DNA of 64,000 bases from Hymenobacter sp. YC55 (GTDB lineage Bacteria; Bacteroidota; Bacteroidia; Cytophagales; Hymenobacteraceae): NCBI RefSeq assembly GCF_029433095.1, contig NZ_JARNTX010000002.1, positions 248,001-312,000 of the forward strand. Direction: 5' to 3'. The translations under genes were made by a program, and so were the position numbers. Each line of letters begins with the position of its first letter. Position 1 is the stretch's first letter. Below are positions 26,544-36,192 of the stretch, one piece after another. Under the pieces are notes generated by a model, which was not told the origin of the DNA, did not search any database, and worked only from the letters and a program-made list of their open reading frames with translations.

Positions 26544-27602
26544 TTAGCAACCACAGCCCGCTGCTGCCTCGCCTGACGCAGCGGCCGTGGCTGGGGCTGG
26601 TCCACAGTCGAACAAACCGAAATGGCGATTTTTGTTGCCTACTACCTGGAAGTAAGGTGCGTAACGAGTTTCGCCTACCATAGCGGCTGTGTTGCCGCAC
26701 ACCAGCATGGGGCGGCCGGTCTCAAAGGTATGGTGGTCGTCGAGCACAAACTGATGCGGCTGGCCGGGCACCGTGCCTAGGTAAGTGGCTACTTGGCCGT
26801 AATCTTCGCAACGGTCTTCCAAGTCGAGCTTGAAGGCACGGACCGTAAACGAGTAGAACCCGATGTTGCCGACTTTGGCCTCGATTTCGGGGTTGTTGAT
26901 GGTAAGGCGGCGGCTGGCGAAAAGGCGATAATCCGACACGCCCAGGCGCATAAGCAGCCGGCGGAAGTCCTCGGTGTAGAGGGCGCCACTCAGGCATTCG
27001 CCGTACAGCACCGGGTCCTGGCGCAGCGCTTCGGGCACGCGACGGTCAGCAAATACGTCGGCAATAAACAGTTCGCCGCCAGGCTTTAGCACCCGGAATA
27101 TTTCGCGGTAGGTGGCTTCTTTGTCGGTGCTAAGGTTGAGCACGCAGTTGCTTACCACCAGGTCCACGCTGTTGTCGGGCAAGTCGGCAGTGCGTAGGTC
27201 TTCGATGTAGCCGTGGCGGAATTCCACGTTGGGTTGGCGGTAGCCGAACTGCGTGGTATGATAGTCGATGTGGCGGCGGGCTACGTCGAGCTGCTCTTCC
27301 GTCATGTCTACGCCAATAACCCGCCCCGTTTCGCCTACCAGCTTGGAAAGCAAATACACGTCGCGGCCCGAGCCGCTGCCCAGGTCGAGCACCGTGCAGC
27401 CGTCAATGGCATCGGGTACGCACACGCCGCAACCGTAGTATTTTTCTAGAACCTCGGGGGCTAGCTGAGAAAGAATGCGGCGGTGAGCCAGCGGAATATC
27501 GTCGGTGCAGCAGGCATTGGTGAGCAGGTCCTGGTTGGTTTCTAGCTGCGAGCCATAATACTCCTGTACTTGGGCGTGGGTGTCGGATGTTTGCATAGTC
27601 AT
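26544..27602 (-). CDS. arsM: Arsenite S-adenosylmethionine methyltransferase
   Basis: Methylates trivalent arsenic with SAM. 352 residues from the ATG at 27602 (MTMQTSDTHAQVQEYYG); the longer reading to 27746 is unsupported. The SAM motif is VLDLGSGSGRDVYLLSKLVG (71-90). Candidate arsenic-binding cysteines are present: NACCTDD (31, 32), YYGCGVC (58, 61), SNCVLNL (153) and GECLSGA (203); the 50-residue spacing of the last two equals that in known ArsM. The protein ends GEAAAGCGC, an extra cysteine pair. No arsR, arsC or efflux gene is adjacent. Confidence 0.93.
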   Translation of the reverse strand: MTMQTSDTHAQVQEYYGSQLETNQDLLTNACCTDDIPLAHRRILSQLAPEVLEKYYGCGVCVPDAIDGCTVLDLGSGSGRDVYLLSKLVGETGRVIGVDMTEEQLDVARRHIDYHTTQFGYRQPNVEFRHGYIEDLRTADLPDNSVDLVVSNCVLNLSTDKEATYREIFRVLKPGGELFIADVFADRRVPEALRQDPVLYGECLSGALYTEDFRRLLMRLGVSDYRLFASRRLTINNPEIEAKVGNIGFYSFTVRAFKLDLEDRCEDYGQVATYLGTVPGQPHQFVLDDHHTFETGRPMLVCGNTAAMVGETRYAPYFQVVGNKNRHFGLFDCGPAPATAAASGEAAAGCGC

Positions 27603-27776
27603 GAATGTAGAAAAGCTTACGTACACAACCAGCTTTTTGGATGTGGGTTTACAGTCTGTGGCCGGCAGAGATTCGCGGAGGTTGCCGCTACCCGCCAAAG
27701 CCCGCACCGCTAGCCAGCAGCTACAAGCCCGTAGCTGCCACGCCACTACTATTAGTTGGGAGTAAGGGCCTCAAAC

Positions 27777-28334
27777 CTAGGAAGTAGGTGCGTGCAAACG
27801 CAGGCGCACCCGTAGGTACTGTTGCAGCCACATCGGGTAGAGGTTATACAGCACGTTAATGAGCGTAAGCGCTGCTGCCCACTTCCAATGGCCGTACGCT
27901 GCGGCATAAACACTGCTGAACAAAAAGAACAGCAATAGCACCAGATGGAAACGCTCCTGGTGGTAGCTGGTGCGCCGCAACGCGGCAGCGGAAGCCCGGT
28001 GGCGCACGTGCCGATAGTTGGGATGCTGGCGCCGGACCAGCCCATTGATAAGGTCGCCGTGCTGCGTGAAGCGGTTGACGATAGGGACACCTAGCTTCCG
28101 GTAAGCAGCGGAGCTACTGCTAAGCTGCCAGTATGGAAACCAAGCCGTGGGCAGCGCATACGCCAGTAGGCTAGCAGCCAGCAGCCCATACAGCCACGGC
28201 CGCGCCATGTGCTGGTAGCAGAAAATGCAAATGGGCACCAAGCTCAGCACCGACCAGAATACGTTGGGCACAGCGTTGTAGAAGGCTAGCAAGGCCGGAG
28301 ACGGGGCAGCGGCTTTCTTTCCGGTCGGCGGCAT
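27777..28334 (-). CDS. Multi-pass membrane protein of unknown function
   Basis: 185 residues. Four hydrophobic segments: about 26-40 (VFWSVLSLVPICIFCY), 48-66 (LYGLLAASLLAYALPTAWF), 128-145 (FHLVLLLFFLFSSVYAA) and 150-170. Between the second and third is a polar loop with KLGVPIVNRFTQHGD and RRQHPNYRHV, rich in His and Arg. The general plan recalls small membrane acyltransferases of the CrtO type, but I cannot confirm this and leave function open. Divergence and spacing do not tie it to arsM or the Nudix gene. Confidence 0.75.
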   Translation of the reverse strand: MPPTGKKAAAPSPALLAFYNAVPNVFWSVLSLVPICIFCYQHMARPWLYGLLAASLLAYALPTAWFPYWQLSSSSAAYRKLGVPIVNRFTQHGDLINGLVRRQHPNYRHVRHRASAAALRRTSYHQERFHLVLLLFFLFSSVYAAAYGHWKWAAALTLINVLYNLYPMWLQQYLRVRLRLHAPTS

Positions 28335-28433
28335 GGCGGCAGAATAGGCGATTAGCTAGGCTTCTTGATTGAAACACAAAAGCTACAGGTTAAGCACGAT
28401 ACCTGATCATGGAGTTGCCGGGAACTGGTACGG

Positions 28434-28835
28434 CTAGTCTGCTAGTAGCTGTTGGCCTCGGAGCCAATCGAAAATCTTTTGGTCGACGGCTGACACCCGG
28501 GGGCGGTCCTGGTAGCTAAGCCAGGCCATTTCCTCTATCTCGGCCGCGGGTTGTAGCGTGCCCGTGTAGCGGCCACTGTAGCAGATCATCACCACCGATA
28601 CTCCGGCCGGGTGCCCGTGGGCCTGCGCTTCAAACGTGCCCACGTGCTGCAGGCTCGCTGCATCCAGGTCAACGGTTAGCTCTTCTTTGATTTCGCGCCG
28701 TAAGGCCTCGGCGTCTGTCTCGCCGGCTTCGCGCTTGCCTCCAGGCAGATAGAACCGGTCTTTGCCCCGGCTGCGGGTGCTCAGAAGTTTGCCTTCGTGT
28801 AGGTGCAGCCACGCAATTTTATCGATTGTTTTCAC
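28434..28835 (-). CDS. Nudix hydrolase
   Basis: Hydrolyses a nucleoside diphosphate linked to another moiety; cytoplasmic. The Nudix box is complete: GGKREAGETDAEALRREIKE followed by EL (G-x5-E-x7-REUxEE). The best start is the GTG at 28835 (VKTIDKIAWLHLHEGKLLST), giving 133 residues, the usual size. An in-frame ATG at 29057 would add 74 residues of low-complexity, basic sequence and is less likely. The substrate cannot be inferred. Confidence 0.88.
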   Translation of the reverse strand: MKTIDKIAWLHLHEGKLLSTRSRGKDRFYLPGGKREAGETDAEALRREIKEELTVDLDAASLQHVGTFEAQAHGHPAGVSVVMICYSGRYTGTLQPAAEIEEMAWLSYQDRPRVSAVDQKIFDWLRGQQLLAD

Positions 28836-29113
28836 GCATTCAAGGTAACCGAAATCCGAGAATAGTTGGACGCAAGGGCGCGTCTTTAAGTCTTCTCTGC
28901 TGTATGCCCTAAGCTGCAATGAGCTCAACAAGTACCAAGGGTCCAGCTGCTGGCTAGCACGGCCTGCGTGCGGCCTAAACTTGCGTGCAAGAGTAGTCGT
29001 AGGGCTAGTAGCACGCTTGCTCGCAGCCGCCCTTCGCACTACCACGCCGGTAGACACCGCGCGACCCCGAAGTAATGCTTGTCTACTTTCTCACTCGTTT
29101 TGTCTTCTGCCTT

Positions 29114-29443
29114 ATGTGTCGCCTTCCCTTCTTTTCCTTATTGTTGATTGGCTTGGCCTCTGCTTCGGCGCAAGCCCAAGGTGGTGGTGCGCCCCTTACG
29201 CCCACCCAGCGCAACGTTGGTGAGCGAGTAAGCCCTTTGCCCGGAGTTACGCTCCCGGCAGGCGTAAACCAGAACAAGATTGAACCAGTGCCCGCGCCTA
29301 CACAAGTACGGCCCAATGGTGTGCTGCCCCAGCCGGTCATTCCGCGGGGCGACGTAACCGCTGGCCCCGTCGATTCGGGCCAAGTGCAGCCCGCCAAGCG
29401 CAACCCCGCTACGCCTGCCCGGCCGCAAACCAGACGTCCCTGA
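29114..29443 (+). CDS. Small exported proline-rich protein
   Basis: 109 residues from the ATG at 29114 (MCRLPFFSLLLIGLASASAQ); an ATG at 29075 would add 13 residues. Clear signal peptide with cleavage near AQA/QG. The mature chain is Pro-, Val- and Gln-rich without a recognisable fold (LPGVTLPAGVNQNK, PVPAPTQVRPNGVLPQPVIP) and is probably disordered. No family recognised. A 20-bp stem terminator follows. Confidence 0.65.
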   Translation: MCRLPFFSLLLIGLASASAQAQGGGAPLTPTQRNVGERVSPLPGVTLPAGVNQNKIEPVPAPTQVRPNGVLPQPVIPRGDVTAGPVDSGQVQPAKRNPATPARPQTRRP

Positions 29444-29464
29444 TAGGTGGCGGCCAGCAGCCAA

Positions 29465-29532
29465 CTAAACCCGTCAGCCCCGACACCAACGCCCCGTTCT
29501 GGGTGCTATGGCGTCGGGGCTGACGGGTTTAG
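29465..29532 (+). terminator. Strong hairpin terminator, repeated core
   Basis: A 20-bp perfect stem, CTAAACCCGTCAGCCCCGAC with its complement, closed by a 28-nt loop. The 15-mer CAGCCCCGACACCAA in its left arm and loop recurs in the terminator at 50477-50519. Confidence 0.88.
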
Positions 29533-29789
29533 TGGCCTTCAAATAAATGCTGGCATACTGTCGTTGGGGCGTAGGCCGCCGTAAGTTGATAGGCTTGATG
29601 CAGGTTTAGCGCGCAAGGAGGAAAGCCCTAAGTAGCAGGGGTGCTATTTCTGCAAGCAAGCCTGCACAACCATGCTAGCCGATAGGTGAGAACAGTAAGG
29701 CTGAAAAGTTAATTTGCGAGCTGTTAGTCAAGCGGTAAACGCTTGTTCTTTCTAGTATCTTGCGACCTATTTGATCCCACTCCCGAGTT
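29533..29789. other. Intergenic region, nothing distinctive
   Basis: With the preceding terminator this forms a 346-bp gene-free stretch. TATCTTG at 29756 is a weak -7-like sequence ahead of the SnoaL-like gene. No repeat or RNA structure stands out. Confidence 0.4.
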
Positions 29790-30191
29790 ATGAACCAACA
29801 GCTTGACGTTATCAACGCTTACTTTGATCTGGTCCAGTCGCTGAATGTAGACCCGGCTGCTTACGCTGCGGTGTTGCATCCGGAGGTAGAGCAGATCGAG
29901 TTTCCTAATCTCCTTAACCGAACTATTCAGCGTCGTTCTTTCAACGACATTCTCGATAACCTCCGGGTAGGCCGGGAGTTGCTGCGCGACCCATCGTTTG
30001 AAGTACAGCATACCCACATCAGCGCCGACGGTACTGTGTTGGTAGAAGGCGAGTGGCAGGCCACCACTGTAAGCGACGTACGGTCCGTTGTCCGGGGGCA
30101 GCGCTTAAGTTCTCAGCTCTGTCTGATTTTTGAGTTCAAAGACGGTAAGATCTATCGGCAGCGGCGCTATCCTTGCTACGAACAGTTCTAA
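29790..30191 (+). CDS. SnoaL/NTF2-like domain protein
   Basis: 133 residues, the size of a single NTF2-like cone fold. Pattern fits: an N-terminal helix with MNQQLDVINAYFDLVQSLN, the HPEVEQIEFPN strand, a helix (SFNDILDNLRVGRELL), then beta hairpins with GTVLVEGEWQATT and the final LCLIFEFKDGKIYRQRRYPCYE. Such proteins serve as small-molecule isomerases, lyases or ligand binders; the role here is unknown. Monocistronic. Confidence 0.85.
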   Translation: MNQQLDVINAYFDLVQSLNVDPAAYAAVLHPEVEQIEFPNLLNRTIQRRSFNDILDNLRVGRELLRDPSFEVQHTHISADGTVLVEGEWQATTVSDVRSVVRGQRLSSQLCLIFEFKDGKIYRQRRYPCYEQF

Positions 30192-30377
30192 GCTAAAACC
30201 TATAAGCTGATAATAGGATAGCCTCTGCGTGCGAAGCGAAAGTAGAGCATCTAGATTGCTGATAGTGATTTTGTCAACTAAGCTAGATGTTCTAACTCCG
30301 CCGTGCAGGACGCACCCCCAAATCGGCGATGCTGGCACATAGCCGGTAAGGAGCTACGGTAGTACAGTGCCGCGGGC

Positions 30378-31265
30378 TTACGGCTTCAGGTACTTGGAAG
30401 CCTCTACTACCTGATAGGCCGGGTCGGTGCGGAACATACCTTGCAGCGAACCAATGTGGCGGGCCCCAATGATGGTGAGTATGCGCTTGCTGCCGGTGGC
30501 CATCTGCGTCGTGACCATGTTCGAGTAAATCTTCAGGTCGCGGTTGTAGATAACCGAAATGAACTCGGCGCCCACGTAATGCGGCTTGATAAAGGTGGAG
30601 TCTACCATCGGGTCAGACTTCAGGGTGCCGTTGGTTACGCGGGCGGCAGTGCGGTATACAAGCGTGTGCAGCTGCTCAAGAAACGTGCGGCTGTTGGCGA
30701 AACTCAATAGGCCAGCCATGGTCACGCTGTCTTTTTCCCACCGCCGAAAGGTGGGCGCATAGTACGCCCGGTGCTCAGCTGTGGCATCCTGGTAGAGCTT
30801 GATGTTGGTGCCTTCGTGCAGAATGCTTTGGGAAGTACCACCCTCTGAATTCACGCAATAAATACGCTCCAACCCGAGGCGCTTGCCAAGCACAAAGCCT
30901 AGCTGATAGGTTTCGGAGCGCCCGTCAGGCATTGCAGCAAAGTCGAGCTTACCTTGCCGGTAGAGGGCATACAGACTATCGATGCGGCCTTGCCGCGCGG
31001 GTAGTTCCTCCACCATAATGGCATCGGGCTTGTACCGCTGGAGTTGGTCGCAGACGGCGGCTAGTTCTGCTTGGCGCTTGGGCGTGAGAACGTCGGTATT
31101 AGGGTTGTTGGGCTTGTAGACTTGGTTTAAGTGAGGGCCGCCCACCATCATAACGGCAATAGGAGCCTGGTTGCTGGCCGTGCTGCCTGTAGATTGGGTT
31201 TTGGTGGTGGTGCAGCCAAACAGGCTAACCAGAGAAATAATACCTGAGAATAGTAGTCGACGCAT
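30378..31265 (-). CDS. DUF5694 domain lipoprotein
   Basis: 295 residues. Lipoprotein signal MRRLLFSGIISLVSLFGC with cysteine at 18. The body matches the DUF5694 pattern: VMMVGGPHLNQVYKP, DVLTPKRQAELAAVCDQLQ, YKPDAIMVEELP, YQLGFVLGKRLGLERIYCVN and the C-terminal RILTIIGARHIGSLQGMF. The GGPHLN and GARHIGSL motifs resemble the paired GxxH motifs of TraB/PrgY- and ChaN-like proteins, which may bind metal or haem; that link is tentative. Predicted to be tethered to the outer membrane. Confidence 0.85.
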   Translation of the reverse strand: MRRLLFSGIISLVSLFGCTTTKTQSTGSTASNQAPIAVMMVGGPHLNQVYKPNNPNTDVLTPKRQAELAAVCDQLQRYKPDAIMVEELPARQGRIDSLYALYRQGKLDFAAMPDGRSETYQLGFVLGKRLGLERIYCVNSEGGTSQSILHEGTNIKLYQDATAEHRAYYAPTFRRWEKDSVTMAGLLSFANSRTFLEQLHTLVYRTAARVTNGTLKSDPMVDSTFIKPHYVGAEFISVIYNRDLKIYSNMVTTQMATGSKRILTIIGARHIGSLQGMFRTDPAYQVVEASKYLKP

Positions 31266-31364
31266 ACAGAGTAGAGGTGTAGGCGGCGAATATATGCGTT
31301 TGGCTATTAGTGCAATAGTCTCCCCGGTTGTTTTCCCTGCGCCAGTTATGGCTGCCCCTGGCGG

Positions 31365-32048
31365 CTAGCTTGCGCTTACCTCATACCGCAGCCACAGAAT
31401 ACCCTCTGGCCGCTGCTCCACGCTTTGCAGCTTAAACGCTACAGGCGGACCTGGCGCTTCGCCCTGCTCGAAAATGGTAGGGGAGGTGGCTGCGCCATCT
31501 ACCACGGGGTAGTGCAGCAAGCTTAGCTCGTCTACTAGCCCGGCCTTGAGCAACGAGCCGTTTAAGTGCCCGCCGCCTTCCAGCAACAGCGTCTGGATGG
31601 GAAATAGCTCGCCTAACTTGTCGAGTACCAGCGCAAAGTCCAGTTCCTGCGCGCCGCCAAAGATGTACGACACACCCTGCCGCCGCAGATACGCTAGGTA
31701 CTCGTCGCTGACTTGCTCGGTGAGCACGGCCACCACATGATCTTCGTCGATGAAGGCCGATTCCCAACCGAGCTTGCCGTGCGCATCTACTGCCACCGCA
31801 AACGACTCGGCGCCGTGCTCGGCCACAAAGTCGGTGCGGGGCAGGGGCTCGGCTACGGGTTGCAAGTCGGGAGCCAGGCCCTCAGTGAAGTCTTTTTCCA
31901 TGGTTACGCGGCCGCACAGCCAAGCTTGCGCCTCGAAAGTGGCGGCGGTGGTTTCGTATTCTTTGGTGTTAGGCTTCTGGCCCCAGCGGCTAAGGATAAT
32001 GCGCCCGTCGAGGGAGCTCATCATGTGGCAGATTACGCGCGGTTTCAT
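31365..32048 (-). CDS. RibD C-terminal/dihydrofolate reductase-like protein
   Basis: 227 residues. NADPH-dependent reductase fold: KPRVICHMMSSLDGRIILSRWG at the N terminus (SSLDGRI is the family signature), WLCGRVTMEKDF, and the nucleotide-binding LLLEGGGHLNGSLLKAGLVDELSL. The family includes the reductase half of RibD and many stand-alone proteins of unknown substrate. There are no riboflavin genes nearby, so a role in riboflavin synthesis is not supported by context. Confidence 0.92.
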   Translation of the reverse strand: MKPRVICHMMSSLDGRIILSRWGQKPNTKEYETTAATFEAQAWLCGRVTMEKDFTEGLAPDLQPVAEPLPRTDFVAEHGAESFAVAVDAHGKLGWESAFIDEDHVVAVLTEQVSDEYLAYLRRQGVSYIFGGAQELDFALVLDKLGELFPIQTLLLEGGGHLNGSLLKAGLVDELSLLHYPVVDGAATSPTIFEQGEAPGPPVAFKLQSVEQRPEGILWLRYEVSAS

Positions 32049-32338
32049 ATAGGAAGGTTGCTAAGCTGATGGCCGGGCTTCACGGCCCGGTAGTACCTGT
32101 CTATACGGCCTTTAAGTCAAGCCGAAGTAGAGTTTCGGTGAAAAACGCCTGCCGGTTGCTAGTGTATAAGATAATTCCATTATTTTAGTCTGCTAATGGC
32201 TGTTTCTATTGCACTTAATTTATTTGCTCTTGTGCTGGTGCCTGCTTCATTTACCTAGCACTGCTGCGTTGTGAAAGCTAAGTGTCCCCCTGCTAGCAGC
32301 CCATAGGCTTACTACTTACCTTCTACCCATTTCTTTTT

Positions 32339-32593
32339 ATGATTAAATCTTTACTCGCAACGGCTGCTCTAACGGTAGCTGCTCTGGCCCTGGGCAGTAC
32401 CTCGGCGCACGCTCAGGTCACTATCAACATTGGCACGCCAGCGCCCCGCTACGTAGTGGTGGAAAAGGCTCATCCCGTGAAGCATCGGCACCCTAAGTAC
32501 AAGAGCGGCGCGGTTATGCTCGTGCCGGCCGGCCCCGCCTACTACGCTCCTCGCGGCAACAACGGCCGTGGCCGAGGCCGGGGGCGCCACTAA
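32339..32593 (+). CDS. Small exported basic protein
   Basis: 84 residues. Signal peptide MIKSLLATAALTVAALALGS with cleavage near AHA/QV. The mature part is short and basic (VEKAHPVKHRHPKYKSG) and ends in a Gly/Arg repeat (GNNGRGRGRGRH). No family recognised; the RG-rich end suggests nucleic acid or polyanion contact. A good terminator follows 22 bp after the stop, supporting a real gene. Confidence 0.72.
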   Translation: MIKSLLATAALTVAALALGSTSAHAQVTINIGTPAPRYVVVEKAHPVKHRHPKYKSGAVMLVPAGPAYYAPRGNNGRGRGRGRH

Positions 32594-32614
32594 GAAGCGG
32601 CAAGCAGCAACAAG

Positions 32615-32645
32615 AAAGGCTTCCTCCTAATGGGAAGCCTTTTTT
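32615..32645 (+). terminator. Hairpin terminator after the small basic protein gene
   Basis: AAAGGCTTCC pairs with GGAAGCCTTT around an 8-nt loop and is followed by a T-run (T7 in all). Confidence 0.93.
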
Positions 32646-32815
32646 ATGCACTATACTGACTGTAAGCTAGTAGGCCTAACCCCGTCTGCCACCGTGGCAC
32701 CTATAGAGTTACGAAAATGTATGCACATCAACCTTAACTAATAATCACAACTACGCTCAGCCCGGACTCGGCGCGGTGGCAACAAGAAAAAGCCAGAGTT
32801 AGCAGGCGAAAGTGT

Positions 32816-33679
32816 TTACCGCCCCGTCAGCAGCACCCCGATTTCCCGGCGCACCGTTGCTGACAGGAATATCTCGTGCCCCTCACCTGGAAGTTGCACC
32901 AGCCGGGCGGGGCTGCGACGCTGGTGCAGCGCTTGCCAGTAAGCGCGACTAAAGCGGGGCGGCGCTACCGAGTCAGCGGTTCCAACTAGCAGCGTGATGG
33001 GCCGGGTCACGTCTACGGAGTCAGCTAAGGCCAGGGGCGAAAGGCTGCGTACGGATGTCTCCCAAATGGCCCCGCCGTCATCTAGCTGCTGCATGTGCTG
33101 GCGCCAGCGAGGTACATCACAAGGGCAGGAAGCGAGTAGAGCAGCATCTATGTGGTTGGGGTAGCGGGCCAGCACGTTGGCCGTTATGGCGGCCCCGCCC
33201 GAATGCCCGGCTACTACCAGCCGGCCCGCGTGGTAACGTTGCCGCAGCTCAGTTAGCGCTGCGGCCACCGCATCCACTACTTCTGGTGTGTAGTTGTCGC
33301 CGGTAGCTTCGCCACGCAGGCCCGCCGAGCGGTAGCCTTGCGGATCGGTGTAGCCCGGTCGCAGCAAGCCCACGGCCACCACATTCGGGTAAGCGGCCGC
33401 CACCTGTCGCGCTAGGGTGTACTGGTATTCGGGCGGACGAAAAGGCGCATCGCCGTGTAGCACGACAACCAGCGTGGGCCGGGCCGTGCGCGTAGAACTG
33501 TGATACGCTTGCACGTGCAGGCGCTGTTCCCCCTTGCCTACCCACTGTGTGGTATCAGACGGCATGCTCAGCCCCGGCTCGGTAGCTTGAGCGGACGTAT
33601 TGCCATTACCCTGGCAACTGCCGAGCAAGGCCGTCATACTCAACCTAGTCAGCAGCCAGTAACAAGAAGGGCGAAGCAT
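32816..33679 (-). CDS. Exported alpha/beta hydrolase (probable lipoprotein)
   Basis: 287 residues from the ATG at 33679; a TTG-started extension to 33727 is less likely. LSMTALLGSC looks like a lipobox, giving a lipoprotein. The hydrolase core has VVVLHGDAP, the nucleophile elbow VAGHSGGAA (serine hydrolase), an acid loop LVGTADSVAPP and the catalytic histidine in GEGHEIF, so all triad residues are present. Related to dienelactone hydrolase and acetyl-esterase-type enzymes; the substrate is unknown. Confidence 0.88.
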   Translation of the reverse strand: MLRPSCYWLLTRLSMTALLGSCQGNGNTSAQATEPGLSMPSDTTQWVGKGEQRLHVQAYHSSTRTARPTLVVVLHGDAPFRPPEYQYTLARQVAAAYPNVVAVGLLRPGYTDPQGYRSAGLRGEATGDNYTPEVVDAVAAALTELRQRYHAGRLVVAGHSGGAAITANVLARYPNHIDAALLASCPCDVPRWRQHMQQLDDGGAIWETSVRSLSPLALADSVDVTRPITLLVGTADSVAPPRFSRAYWQALHQRRSPARLVQLPGEGHEIFLSATVRREIGVLLTGR

Positions 33680-33761
33680 AACGCGAGGGTAAGAAGCGCG
33701 GAGCAGCTCTCTAGCATTTGGATGCAACTAGAAGATTAAGTCTCCCGAGTTAAGAAAAAGC

Positions 33762-33793
33762 AAAAAAGCCTAGAGAATTCTCTAGGCTTTTTT
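33762..33793 (-). terminator. Palindromic terminator after nrdA
   Basis: GCCTAGAGAATTCTCTAGGC (33768-33787) is a perfect 20-bp palindrome bounded by A6 and T7. It serves as a bidirectional terminator, ending nrdA on the minus strand. Confidence 0.9.
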
Positions 33794-33810
33794 TGAAAAT
33801 CGAATATTTC

Positions 33811-36192
33811 TTATGATCCGCAGGCCTCGCAAGCGTCCGGGTTATCCAGGGAGCAGGCCATGTCCGAAGCATTTTGGGCGGCTACGTTTAGCGGCTCTAA
33901 GGTCTCGGCGGCTTGCTTCTGCACCGTGAACTTGATGGCGTCGGCGGCGGCTTTGGTGCGCAGGTAGTACATGCCGGTTTTCAAGCCTTTCTTCCAGCTG
34001 TGGAAGTGCATGCTGGTGAGCTTGCCGAAATTCACGTTCAATACGTGTAGGTTCAGGCTCTGGCTCTGGCAGATGTACGCGCCCCGGTCGGCCGACATGT
34101 CGATGATGCGGCGCTGCGAAATCTCCCACACCGTCTTGTACAGGTCCTTGATGTGCTGCGGAATCCGGTCGATGTTCTGCACCGAGCCGTTGGCGGCAAT
34201 GATTTCGTTTTTCATCTGCTCGTTCCAGATGCCGAGCTTGATGAGGTCTTTCAGCAAGTGCTTGTTCACCACCATGAACTCGCCGCTCAGCACGCGCCGC
34301 ACGTAGATGTTGGAGGTGTAAGGCTCAAACGACTCGTTGTTGCCGAGAATCTGGGCGGTGCTGGCCGTTGGCATAGGCGCCACTAGCAGCGAGTTACGCA
34401 CGCCGTGCTCGACCACTTCGGTGCGCAGGCTTTCCCAATCCCACCGGCCCGACTCGGGCGTTACGCCCCACAGATCGAACTGGAATTTGCCCTGGCTGAG
34501 CGGCGAACCTTTGAAGGTCTCATAGGCGCCATCCTTCTTGGCCAAGTCCTTGGAGGCCGTCATGGCCGCGAAGTAGATGGTCTCGAAGATGTCCTTGTTT
34601 AAGCCGCTGGCTTCGTCGCTCTCGAACGGCATGCGCAGCGCAATAAACGTATCGGCTAGGCCCTGCACGCCCAACCCGATGGGGCGGTGACGGCGGTTGC
34701 TGCGCTCTGCTTCCACTACCGGGTAGTAGTTGATGTCGATAACCTTGTTCAGGTTCAGCGTGGCGTGGTAGGTTACCTCGTACAGCTTCTGGTGGTCGAA
34801 GATGAGGTTGCCGTTGGCATCAGGACGGACGTAGCGGGGCAGCGCCAGCGAGGCCAGGTTGCAGACCGCAATTTCGTTTTCGTCGGTGTACTCCAGAATC
34901 TCGGTGCAGAGGTTGGAGCTCTTGATGGTGCCAAGGTTTTGCTGGTTGCTTTTGCCGTTGGCGGCGTCCTTAAACAGCATGTAGGGCGTGCCGGTCTCGG
35001 TCTGGCTTTCCAGAATAGCAAACCACAGCTCCTGCGCCTTGATGGTTTTGCGGCCTTTGCCTTCGCGCTCATACTTGTGGTAGAGGCGCTCGAACTCCTC
35101 GCCGTGCGTGGTGTCGAGGCCGGGGCACTCGTGGGGGCACATCAGCGTCCAGTCGCCGTTGGCTTCCACACGCTTCATGAACAGGTCGGGCGTCCAGAGG
35201 GCGAAGAACAGGTCGCGGGCGCGCATCTCTTCTTTGCCGTGGTTTTTCTTGAGGTCCAAGAAGTCCATGATGTCGGCGTGCCAAGGCTCCAAGTAGATGG
35301 CGAAGGCGCCTTTGCGCTTGCCACCACCTTGGTCCACGTAGCGGGCCGTGTCGTTGAACACCTTCAGCATCGGCACCAAGCCGTTGGAAGTGCCATTGGT
35401 ACCCTTGATGTAAGAGCCCGTAGCCCGCACGTTGTGCACAGCCAAGCCAATACCGCCCGCCGACTGCGAAATCAGAGCGCAGTTCTTCAGCGTGTCGTAG
35501 ATACCCTCGATGGAGTCGTCCTTCATTGTGAGCAGGAAGCACGAGCTGAGCTGTGGCTTCGGGGTGCCCGCGTTGAAGAGGGTAGGCGTAGCGTGCGTAA
35601 ACCACCGCTCGCTCATCAGCTCATAGGTAGCAATAGCCGCGTCGATATCCTCTTTGTGAATACCGATAGCCACGCGCATAATCATGTGCTGCGGACGCTC
35701 CACTACTTTGCCGTCGAGGCGAAGCAAGTAGCTGCGCTCCAGCGTCTTGAAGCCGAAGTAGTCGTAGTTGTAGTCCCGATCGTAGATGATGGCCGAGTCC
35801 AGGGTAGCCGCGTGCTTATGAATGGTTTCCCACACGTCCTTGGCTATCAACGAAGCATTTTCGCCGGTCTTGGGGTCCTGGTAGGTGTAGAGCCGCTTCA
35901 TGGTGCTGCTAAACGACTTCGCCGTGACCTTGTGCAGATTGCTCACCGCAATCCGAGCCGCCAGAATGGCGTAGTCGGGGTGCTTGGTGGTGAGGGATGC
36001 AGCGGTTTCGGCCGCCAGGTTGTCGAGCTCCACGGTCGTGACGCCGTCGTAAATCCCGTCGATGACCTTCTTGGCCACTTCAATAGGGGAGACATACATC
36101 ATATTGAGCCCGTAGCAGAGCTTCTCAATACGCGCCGTGACTTTGTCGAATTTCACGGATTCGCGGCGGCCGTCGCGTTTTAATACCAGCAT
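33811..36192 (-). CDS. nrdA: Ribonucleoside-diphosphate reductase, alpha (large) subunit
   Basis: Reduces ribonucleotides to deoxyribonucleotides with the NrdB radical subunit; cytoplasmic. 793 residues from the ATG at 36192 ([17 protein letters not shown]); the ORF reaches 36378 but the extra 62 residues are not family-like. N-terminal ATP-cone (about 1-90), then the barrel with [19 protein letters not shown] (active-site cysteine), [19 protein letters not shown] and [19 protein letters not shown]. It ends CEACGS, the swinging redox tail. nrdB lies 5.5 kb upstream on the same strand, not adjacent. A DnaA-box-like site is at 36361. Confidence 0.97.
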   Translation of the reverse strand: MLVLKRDGRRESVKFDKVTARIEKLCYGLNMMYVSPIEVAKKVIDGIYDGVTTVELDNLAAETAASLTTKHPDYAILAARIAVSNLHKVTAKSFSSTMKRLYTYQDPKTGENASLIAKDVWETIHKHAATLDSAIIYDRDYNYDYFGFKTLERSYLLRLDGKVVERPQHMIMRVAIGIHKEDIDAAIATYELMSERWFTHATPTLFNAGTPKPQLSSCFLLTMKDDSIEGIYDTLKNCALISQSAGGIGLAVHNVRATGSYIKGTNGTSNGLVPMLKVFNDTARYVDQGGGKRKGAFAIYLEPWHADIMDFLDLKKNHGKEEMRARDLFFALWTPDLFMKRVEANGDWTLMCPHECPGLDTTHGEEFERLYHKYEREGKGRKTIKAQELWFAILESQTETGTPYMLFKDAANGKSNQQNLGTIKSSNLCTEILEYTDENEIAVCNLASLALPRYVRPDANGNLIFDHQKLYEVTYHATLNLNKVIDINYYPVVEAERSNRRHRPIGLGVQGLADTFIALRMPFESDEASGLNKDIFETIYFAAMTASKDLAKKDGAYETFKGSPLSQGKFQFDLWGVTPESGRWDWESLRTEVVEHGVRNSLLVAPMPTASTAQILGNNESFEPYTSNIYVRRVLSGEFMVVNKHLLKDLIKLGIWNEQMKNEIIAANGSVQNIDRIPQHIKDLYKTVWEISQRRIIDMSADRGAYICQSQSLNLHVLNVNFGKLTSMHFHSWKKGLKTGMYYLRTKAAADAIKFTVQKQAAETLEPLNVAAQNASDMACSLDNPDACEACGS

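Noticed and set aside
34687..36183. A 498-codon ORF on the plus strand opposite nrdA.
   Set aside because: It is the antisense shadow of a highly conserved GC-rich gene; its translation is Val/Leu/Arg-rich with no domain, and nrdA is unambiguous.
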